DNA from: Platanthera guangdongensis
Lineage: Eukaryota > Streptophyta > Magnoliopsida > Asparagales > Orchidaceae
Assembly: GCA_039583875.1 (NCBI GenBank)
Contig: CM077151.1
Span: 123,923,789-123,987,788, forward strand
Direction of reading: 5' to 3'
Length of the DNA: 64,000 nt
The position numbers and the translations under genes were made by a program. Below, in pieces: positions 57,890 through 64,000 of this stretch; within the stretch, counting starts at the first letter, position 1, and each line of letters starts with the position of its first letter. Below the pieces are notes generated by a model. The model searched no databases. It saw only the letters and a program-made list of their open reading frames with translations, and had not been told where the DNA came from.

Positions 57890-59932
57890 TTAATGAACCT
57901 TAGAACCCAAAGTATTCTTGGGTCCTTGGTGATTGTTAGTTTGCAATTTGACAAACCTACCTACTGGCATTCCAACAGGTAGTTTGGAACTCACTTTGGC
58001 ACTCACATTGTGCCAACAGTCCACTGCAAAATGGCCAACTTTGCCACAGCACCAGCATTCAAACTTATTGTACCTTTGCTTAGGTACTGCCTTGGCTGTC
58101 TTGACTACAGCAGGCTTGTTGAATGTTGGGGCTTTGCCCTTGGACTTAGACTTGAACTGCTCAGTCCCTGCAGGTCTAACAAAACCCAGTCCAGCCTTGC
58201 CTTTATGATGAACAAATTCATCAATTAAAGGTAGCACTGATTTAGGTTTTGAAAACCTAGCAACAAGCTCTCTCTCTTTCTGAAGATTGATCTCCAGTCT
58301 CTTAATTTGATCATTCTTATAGGTGATAGTTCTCATCTGAATCACAGTAATGTGTTTCAGCCTGGCTACCTCATTCAGTTTTTGATCAAATTGCTTCTCA
58401 AAATCTGTTGCAGCAGCTTTAAGATCAGCAATTTCCTTTGCCTGACTTTTGGTTAGGGTCTTGCTTTTCTTGTAGGCTTGCAACAGTACCTTATATTCAT
58501 CTATAAGCTGATGAATATCATCCTCAGACTCAGATACATTCTCATCACTTGATGAAGAAGAATCTGAATCTGAACTAGAACAAGAAACTGAACTTGAACA
58601 TGAACCTTGTACCTGACTGGGTCCTGGCTGCTCTAGGATTTTGGCACTCTCTGTCAAAGCCATTAGCCCTTGACATTGACTGTCTTCTTGTTCATAAATA
58701 GACTCCATTAACTGCATGAATTCTTCCTCTTCTTCTTCAGCAAACATCCCTATGTAGGCTTCAGCCTCAGACTCAGTTTCTGAAGAAGAAATGTCTGATA
58801 GAGTCTTCTCCTTCTTGGCAACAAAAGACTTCTCTTTCTTGCCTTTGAAGTGAGCCTTTTTCCTGTCACCAGATTCCTTTCTCTTCTCTGGACAATCTGC
58901 AATAACATGTCCCTGTCTATTGCAGCAGTAGCATACTATCTTAGATCCAGTTTCCTTGCTTGACTTTGTCCTCTTCCTGTCTTTGTTTGAAGGCTTTTTC
59001 TCCTGATAAAAGACTTCCTTTCCCTTTGAAGAAGAAGGTCTTGACCTCCACTGTTTCTTCTTCAAGAATTTCTGAAAGTGTCTAGTGAAAGTAGCAAAGT
59101 CTTCATCACTTTCACTGCTCTTAGACTTTGTGCTGACAGACTCATCAGACTCTGATTCAACTACCTCTGGAGGTGGAGTTAAAGACTTATTCCTGCACTT
59201 TCTGGGAACTTCTGTCTTGAAAGCAACAGTTCTTTCTTTGTGCTTAGTCCTTGTTGATTTCTCCTCCTCTTTTCTCACTGTTAACTGCATTTCATAAGAC
59301 AATAGCTTGCCAAACAGTGTGGGAGGTGGAATTTCCCCCAACTTAGCCATTTCTCTTATGGCACAGATCTTGGTGTCCCAATCTTTGGTTAGGGACCTTA
59401 AGAACTTGTCATTTAGTTCATAGTTACTGAACTCTCTTCCATAAGACATGAGTTCATTAACTATTTTGTAAAATTTCTTATAACACTCAGTGATGCTATC
59501 AACCTTTCCTTGCCTAAAGATTTCATACTCCTGATTTAGCAAGGACTTCCTATCTTGCCTAACTTCTTCAGAACCTTCCATATAGACAATGAGAGTATCC
59601 CACATCTCTTTTGTTGTTTTACAGTGAATTAAGTTCTGAAAAGTTGCATCATCAATGGCACTCACTATTATGTTCTGTGCCCTCTTGTCCATGGTGGCCA
59701 GGACAATTTCATCCTTAGTCATCTCAGAGAAATCCTTTGGAGTTCTCTGGTTTGCATCTAGAACTGAAATCTTCATGGGCACATAAGGCCCTTCCTTTAC
59801 TGTGATGTAGATTCTAGGGTCTGAGGCCTCCATAAATAGCCTTACCCTTTCTTTCCAGATCCCAAAGATCTCCTTTCTGCATATGGGTAATTTCATGGAA
59901 CCCAATTCCTTGTGATTCTCATAGGAACCCAT
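57890..59932 (-). CDS. E6 Gag (intact, 680 aa)
   Basis: ATG at 59930-59932, 116 bp from the 5' LTR. UBN2-type Gag in the N-terminal half (IWKERVRLFMEA, CKTTKEMWDTL, LNQEYEIFRQGKVDS, NDKFLRSLTKDW). A basic/serine-rich linker follows, then a first zinc knuckle CYCCNRQGHVIADC (about residue 335) and an acidic Glu/Ser-rich segment. A coiled-coil-like helix spans about residues 480-560, and a second knuckle CWCCGKVGHFAVDC is near the C-terminus (about residue 640). Two knuckles, a long acidic spacer and a coiled coil fit Sirevirus Gag. No internal stop; the only intact structural gene in the window. Role: capsid/nucleocapsid of the cytoplasmic virus-like particle. Confidence 0.93.
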   Translation of the reverse strand: MGSYENHKELGSMKLPICRKEIFGIWKERVRLFMEASDPRIYITVKEGPYVPMKISVLDANQRTPKDFSEMTKDEIVLATMDKRAQNIIVSAIDDATFQNLIHCKTTKEMWDTLIVYMEGSEEVRQDRKSLLNQEYEIFRQGKVDSITECYKKFYKIVNELMSYGREFSNYELNDKFLRSLTKDWDTKICAIREMAKLGEIPPPTLFGKLLSYEMQLTVRKEEEKSTRTKHKERTVAFKTEVPRKCRNKSLTPPPEVVESESDESVSTKSKSSESDEDFATFTRHFQKFLKKKQWRSRPSSSKGKEVFYQEKKPSNKDRKRTKSSKETGSKIVCYCCNRQGHVIADCPEKRKESGDRKKAHFKGKKEKSFVAKKEKTLSDISSSETESEAEAYIGMFAEEEEEEFMQLMESIYEQEDSQCQGLMALTESAKILEQPGPSQVQGSCSSSVSCSSSDSDSSSSSDENVSESEDDIHQLIDEYKVLLQAYKKSKTLTKSQAKEIADLKAAATDFEKQFDQKLNEVARLKHITVIQMRTITYKNDQIKRLEINLQKERELVARFSKPKSVLPLIDEFVHHKGKAGLGFVRPAGTEQFKSKSKGKAPTFNKPAVVKTAKAVPKQRYNKFECWCCGKVGHFAVDCWHNVSAKVSSKLPVGMPVGRFVKLQTNNHQGPKNTLGSKVH

Positions 59933-60032
59933 GTTTCTTGATTTTCTTGAATTTCTTGAATCTGTGTTTTGCCAACACTGAATCTGCCAAACAGGATCTC
60001 CTTAGACTGTTAGTCCTTGTTTTGAGGAACCT

Positions 60033-60045
60033 CGCTTTGATACCA
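60033..60045 (-). other. E6 primer binding site (iMet type)
   Basis: TGGTATCAAAGCG on the minus strand, 2 nt from the 5' LTR. Matches the iMet primer site except for one A in place of G. Confidence 0.9.
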
Positions 60046-60047
60046 CT

Positions 60048-62230
60048 TGAAAGATATGGTACCTAAACACCTAGAGGGGGGGTGAATAGGTGACCTAATC
60101 CTTTTCTAACTTTGTTGGCAGCCAAACAGTTATATCACAGATTTCTAACTACTTTTGCACAGCAAACAGCAATAACAAAACATACACAGCTAATCCACAG
60201 CACAATCACAGCACAGCACACAGTGTTTTATAGTGGTTCCCCAAGATATGGGTACATCCACTTTCCTCCTTCGCCTATCTAGCAGTGTACTAGATTCGGC
60301 CAAACTTCTCCACTGTCTCAGAACCCAAATTGGTTCCTACACCTCAGGCCCAAAGCCTTACAACTCAGCTTTATCCCAAAGCCTACACTCAGCCAATCAA
60401 GGCCTACACTAAGCCAACCAAGGCCTACACTCAGCCAACAATGCCTACACTCAGAGATCTCAATCTCCTACACTCAGGCTCACAAGCCCTACCCTCAGCC
60501 TTTATAAATATAGGCTTACAATTCACTCAGATCCAAAGGATCCTACAAGTTAAAATGTATTACAAATAATAATTCTACAACTCAGAATTAAAGGAGGGGA
60601 GTTGAGAGATTCTTGATGAGTTCTTGGAAGAACTCAGCTGGATTCACCCTGACTTAGCTTTCTTCAAAGCTTCTTGAGTAGAACTGAATAAGACTGAATC
60701 CTCTGCAGTTGTTCCTTGACCTCTGCCACTTAAGATCCAGACTGAATCCGAATCCTTCTTCTCAGCCTAGTTCCAAAGGCTGATTTCTTGGATGGAGCCC
60801 TCTCTCTCCAACTTCTTAGATCTGCACTTGAACTGCTAGATCTTCTTGAGTTGATACTCTTTGTACCACTTTAATAATTACTTCAACAAGGTGATCAACC
60901 TTAACAATAATCTGATCAACAACTTCAACAACAGTTTCTGTAAACTGTGGGTGCCTATTTATAGGCCTTCTTCATGGTAACCGGCTGGTCCGGTTCATAA
61001 CTGACTTCTGACATCTCTGACAGTTGCTGTAGACCGGCTGGAATGGCAGCTATCAAGTCATCCAGTCACTTCTTGAAAATCTCTAACTGTCTGTAAGTGT
61101 CGAGACTTTCTGTCTTTAAGTGTCGACACTTATAGTCCAAGTGTCGACACATGTTGTGTAAGTGTCGACACAAGTCTACAAGGTGTCGATATATTTCCTT
61201 GTATGTCTCGACACAGATTCTTCTGCATGTGTCGACACTGAAATTGAGTGTCGACACAAGTACTTGTTCTTCTAGCTTTTGCTGAATTCTTCTATGTGTC
61301 GACACATCTCCTTTGTGTCGACACATCTTCTTGTGTTGAATCTGTCAAGTGTCGACACTGCTTCTTGGTGTCGACACATAGTCTTCTATGTTGATTCTTA
61401 CTGAGTGTCGACACAGCTCCTTGTGTCGACACACCTTCTTCTTGTTGAGACTTCAGCTGAGTGTCGACACATTCCCATAGTGTCGACACTTGTACTTAGA
61501 ATAATTTGTTGTTCTTTGTGTTCTTTGCTAAGTGTCGACACCGCTCCATGTGTCGACACTTTCTTCCAGTGTTGAGTCTTTAGCTAAGTGTCGACACATT
61601 GTGCTGGGTGTCGACACTTACTTCAAGTGTTGACTCTACTGGTTGTGTGTCGACACATTGTGCTGGGTGTCGACACATACTTCAAGTGCTGACTCTTTCT
61701 GTTGAGTGTCGACACATTGTTCTAAGTGTCGACACTTTCTTCAAATGCTGACTCTTTTGTTGAGTGTCGACACATTGTGTTGAGTGTCGACACATGTACT
61801 TAGTCTCTGCAGATTTTTGCTGAGTGTCGACACAGCTCCAAGTGTCGACACTTTCTGGTGTAGACACAGCTTCACTGGGTGTCGACACAGCTCCTTGTGT
61901 CGACACTTTCTGTCTGCACTTTTCTTCACTGAGTGTCGACACAGCTCCAAGTGTCGACACTTTCTGTCTGGTGTCGACTCTGCATCCCAGGTGTCGACAC
62001 AATGACTCCAAGTGTCGACACTGCTTGTCTGGGTGTCGACACAAGCTTTCTTAAGTGTCGACACTTTCCCTCTGGGTGTCGACACATGGACTTAGAAACT
62101 TTTTGCTTCAGTCCAGTGATTTCTTAACCTGCACAAGTAACTCAAACATACATCAAATACATTATGATGTATATCATTGAGTTGGGTGAGGCTTCTTCAA
62201 ATCAGGTACATTTGACCAATGTACCCAACA
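60048..62230 (-). repeat. E6 5' LTR
   Basis: 2183 bp, the same length as the 3' LTR and nearly identical. TATAAATA (minus) at 60956-60963. The palindrome array is at 61094-62092; a few palindromes differ from the 3' LTR (for example exact here near 61120 where the other copy has GTGTTGACAC). Confidence 0.96.
61094..62092. repeat. GTGTCGACAC palindrome array in E6 5' LTR
   Basis: Same organisation as 49925-50930, with about 33 exact copies in the U3. It lies upstream (on the minus strand) of the TATA box at 60956-60963, i.e. in the promoter-proximal U3. Confidence 0.97.
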
Positions 62231-62235
62231 CTAAG

Positions 62236-62816
62236 AGCGGGCCAGCTGTGCATCCTCTAGGAGGGCACAAAATAGAAAGCAAGGGAAATCCTGAGAAGGA
62301 TCGCTAGATGCACTGATCTCATACTTCAGGTTACTACGTCACTGATCAATGAGACTAGTTGCGCCAAGTGGCATATAGCTTGTTTGTGGATTGATCAGTG
62401 GAGTTGAGGACCCCGCGAAAGTACGGATTGAGAGCACTAGAGAGTGTTCGGCCATCATAGTCATGAGATGATCGAAGAGACAAGGCTACGCTTGGTCGTC
62501 ATTGCTTGTCAAGCAAAGAACATCATAACTGTAACATATCCTAACGGAGCACAGCAGAGCTAACATATGGGGCTTCCCTAGCACGCACTCTGTGTCAGAT
62601 GCACGCTAGAATCCGAAATCCCATATTCCTCCGCATGAGAGTTGGATAGCCCTACTACACACATATGTGAAATCTCCAGGCAATATGTGGTCATTGTGGT
62701 CTTATACCGGAATCTAATCCCAAGGGGGCCTATAGCAGGACTCGGCGATGTCTCTCTGGCTCAGTGATCTCTTTGGAAAAGAGAGAATAGGGGAAGAAGC
62801 GTTACAAGAAGGGAAC
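62236..62816. other. Non-coding DNA right of E6 (probable E7 internal region)
   Basis: Resumes the sequence cut at 48878. No supported ORF, RNA or repeat. Sequence continues after the foldback array at 63906. Confidence 0.4.
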
Positions 62817-63140
62817 TGCAACGACCCGGCCCACGACATGCTCGCCGACCCCAACCGTTGTTACCGTGAGGACGGCGGGTTTTTGAGAATGCCAGGACTC
62901 GAACCCAGCACCTCCTTAACAGGGCACCTTCAACACCCCTCATCATCAACTGAGTTGCAGCTTAGTTGGTGATGAGGGCTGTTGAAGGTGACTTGTTAAG
63001 GAGGTGCTGGGTTCGAAACGTGACATTCTCAAAAACCCGTTGTGCTGAGAAACAAGGCGGAGATGGGTTTGGGTGGCACGGGCTGCAGCCCTATAACGTT
63101 GCTTGGGGTCGGCGAGCGTGCCGTGGGCCGGGTCGTTACA
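62817..63140. repeat. Foldback unit 1
   Basis: 324 bp, the shortest unit; its left arm lacks about 40 bp around the GGGCTGCAGCCC position. A-box-like AGCTTAGTTGG at 62959-62969 and B-box-like GGTTCGAAACG at 63009-63019 on plus. The left arm has the complementary set (B-box-like region 62894-62905). Confidence 0.8.
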
Positions 63141-63157
63141 TAAAAGTGCACTTTTTA
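63141..63157. terminator. Spacer 1: TAAAAGTGCACTTTTTA, T-runs on both strands
   Basis: Near-palindromic spacer. TTTTT on plus (63152-63156) and TTTT on minus (63142-63145) could end Pol III transcripts leaving unit 1 rightward and unit 2 leftward. Function inferred. Confidence 0.35.
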
Positions 63158-63522
63158 TGTAACGACCGGGCCCACGACACGCTCGCCGACCCCAAGCGAC
63201 GTTACAGGGCTGCAGCCCGTGCCACCCAAACCCATCTCCAGCCTGTTTCTTAGCACGGAGGGTTTTGAGAATGCCAGGTCTCGAACCCAGCACCTCCTTA
63301 ACAAGGCACCTTACACAGCCCTCGTCACCAACTGAGTTGCAGCTCAGTTGGTGATGAGGGCTGTTGAAGGTGCCTTGTTAAGGAGGTGCTGGGTTCGAGA
63401 ACTGGCATTCTCAAAAACACGTCGTCCTGATAAACAAGCCGGAGATGGGTTTGGGTGGCACGGGCTGCAGCCCTGTAACAACGCTTGGGGTCGGCAAGCA
63501 TGTCGTGGGCCGGGTCGTTACA
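63158..63522. repeat. Foldback unit 2 with tRNA-like boxes in both arms
   Basis: 365 bp, centre in CAACTGAGTTGCAGCTCAGT. Right arm: A-box-like AGCTCAGTTGG (63341-63351) and B-box-like GGTTCGAGAAC (63392-63402), with a possible T-arm stem around TTCGAGA. Left arm: same boxes on minus (A about 63328-63338, B 63277-63287). Distance between boxes is about 40 bp, within the tRNA/SINE range. No anticodon stem is clear, so this is tRNA-like, not a tRNA gene. Confidence 0.7.
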
Positions 63523-63540
63523 TAAAAAGTGCACTTTTTA
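63523..63540. terminator. Spacer 2: TAAAAAGTGCACTTTTTA, perfect palindrome
   Basis: Five T on plus (63535-63539) and five on minus (63524-63528). By eye these are the first runs of at least four T met by a transcript leaving the B box of unit 2 rightward or unit 3 leftward. Confidence 0.4.
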
Positions 63541-63905
63541 TGTAACGACCCGGCCCATGGCACGCTCGCCGACCCCAAGCGACGTTACAGGGCTGCAGCC
63601 TGTGCCACCCAAACCCATCTTTGGCTTGTTTCTCAGCACGGTGGGTTTTTGAGATGTTAGGTTTCGAACCCAGCACCTCCTTAACAAGGCACCTTCAACA
63701 GCCCTCATCACCAACTGAGCTGTAGCTCATTTGGTGGTGCGGTCTATTGAAGGTGCCTTGTTAAGGAGGTGTTGGGTTTGAAACCTGGCATTCTCAAAAA
63801 CCCATCTTGCTGAGAAACAGGCCGGAGATGGGTTTGGGTGGCACGGGCTGCAGCCCTATAACGTCGCCTGGGGTCGGTGAGCGTGTCATGGGCCGCGTCG
63901 TTACA
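63541..63905. repeat. Foldback unit 3
   Basis: 365 bp. Right arm A-box-like TAGCTCATTTGG (63723-63734, closest to the canonical T8-A9-GCTC start) and B-box-like GGTTTGAAACC (63775-63785, one change from the canonical GGTTCGAAACC). Left arm B-box-like region 63660-63671 on minus. Confidence 0.8.
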
Positions 63906-64000
63906 GGAAATGTGTCAGTATGAGATCCTTGAGGAAATCATTATTGAAAAGCAAGAATGAACACTTAGAAGTACTTCAAGATGAAAATGTTTGAAAGAGT
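63906..64000. other. Flank right of the foldback array, to window edge
   Basis: Continues the sequence left of 62817. Nothing recognisable in 95 bp. Confidence 0.4.

Larger units (their letters stand above)
48879..62230 (-). mobile_element. E6: Sirevirus-type Ty1/copia element with third ORF
   Basis: 13.35 kb. Two LTRs of exactly 2183 bp (48879-51061, 60048-62230), target duplication CTAAG (48874-48878, 62231-62235), PBS, long gag with two zinc knuckles, pol, and a further ORF between pol and the 3' LTR. The size, gag type and extra ORF are those of Sireviruses. The LTRs are nearly identical by eye, so the insertion is young. Lesions seen: a stop between gag and pol, a frameshift at the protease, and a frameshift in the third ORF. 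Confidence 0.96.
62817..63905. mobile_element. Composite of three tandem foldback units
   Basis: Three palindromic units (62817-63140, 63158-63522, 63541-63905) joined by palindromic spacers. Each unit starts TG(T/C)AACGACCCGG and ends with the complement, and each arm carries GGGCTGCAGCCC. The whole is flanked by GGAAC (62812-62816) and GGAAA (63906-63910), a probable 5-bp duplication with one change, suggesting insertion as one block or tandem growth after insertion. No protein coding. The structural class matches the 232-bp palindrome in E5. Confidence 0.85.

Noticed and set aside
57885..57910. A 21-nt GT-AG segment around the E6 gag stop (GTTCATTAATTTGTTTTGCAG is the span)
   Set aside because: Its removal keeps the frame, but 21 nt is far below the size of any spliceosomal intron. 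Read-through or nonsense mutation is more likely.
63335..63405. Calling the foldback arms true tRNA genes
   Set aside because: A and B boxes and a plausible T-arm are visible, but no consistent acceptor or anticodon stem, and the sequence is part of a palindrome.

Overview
The window is repeat-rich nuclear DNA of a flowering plant. I found no convincing single-copy host gene and no rRNA, tRNA or CRISPR array. The plant origin is inferred from complete Ty1/copia and Ty3/gypsy LTR retrotransposons with iMet-type primer sites, a Sirevirus-type element, a chromodomain gypsy element, and a Helitron with a Rep/PIF1-type helicase. The species cannot be determined from this sequence.

The layout is a set of nested insertions. 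(1) 1-2780 is an old, stop-riddled copia 5' region and gag (SIRE-like). It is cut at 2781-10228 by copia element E2 on the minus strand (1613-bp LTRs, TSD ACTCC). (2) After about 1 kb of unassigned DNA and an (AT)56 run, a probable Helitron starts near 11301 and reaches at least 33530. Its left part is split by copia element E3 (11473-22387, TSD CTCCT), which is itself split by copia element E4 (15921-21134, TSD GGGCT). Removing E4 and one TSD copy restores the E3 reading frame. The Helitron coding part (27.3-33.5 kb) is decayed but keeps the zinc-like Cys motif, HUH and YxxxY Rep motifs, and Walker A/B motifs. (3) From 35138 to beyond the right edge there is probably a minus-strand gypsy element of Tat type (E7), seen only through its 3' LTR and 3' untranslated region with an 86-bp minisatellite. 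Its LTR is split by gypsy element E5 (36228-46278, TSD CCCGC, chromodomain type). E5 carries a 232-bp near-perfect palindrome inside gag and a 91-nt GT-AG intron-like segment between gag and protease. (4) E6 (48879-62230, TSD CTAAG), a Sirevirus-type copia element with two 2183-bp LTRs, gag, pol and a long third ORF, sits in the E7 3' region. Its LTRs hold about 33 copies each of the palindrome GTGTCGACAC. (5) At 62817-63905 three foldback units in tandem each contain tRNA-like A and B boxes in both arms, separated by palindromic spacers that carry T-runs on both strands.

All coding content is transposon gag/pol, Helitron Rep-helicase or the Sirevirus third ORF. E2, E3, E4, E5 and E6 each carry lesions (nonsense codons, frameshifts or changed catalytic residues), so none looks autonomous. 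Structural preservation (LTRs of equal length, intact TSDs) suggests E2, E4 and E6 are relatively recent, while element 1, the Helitron and E7 are older. The observations most worth following are the bidirectional Pol III-like foldback array, the intron-like segment that would join gag to pol in E5, and the palindrome arrays in the E6 and E5 LTRs.
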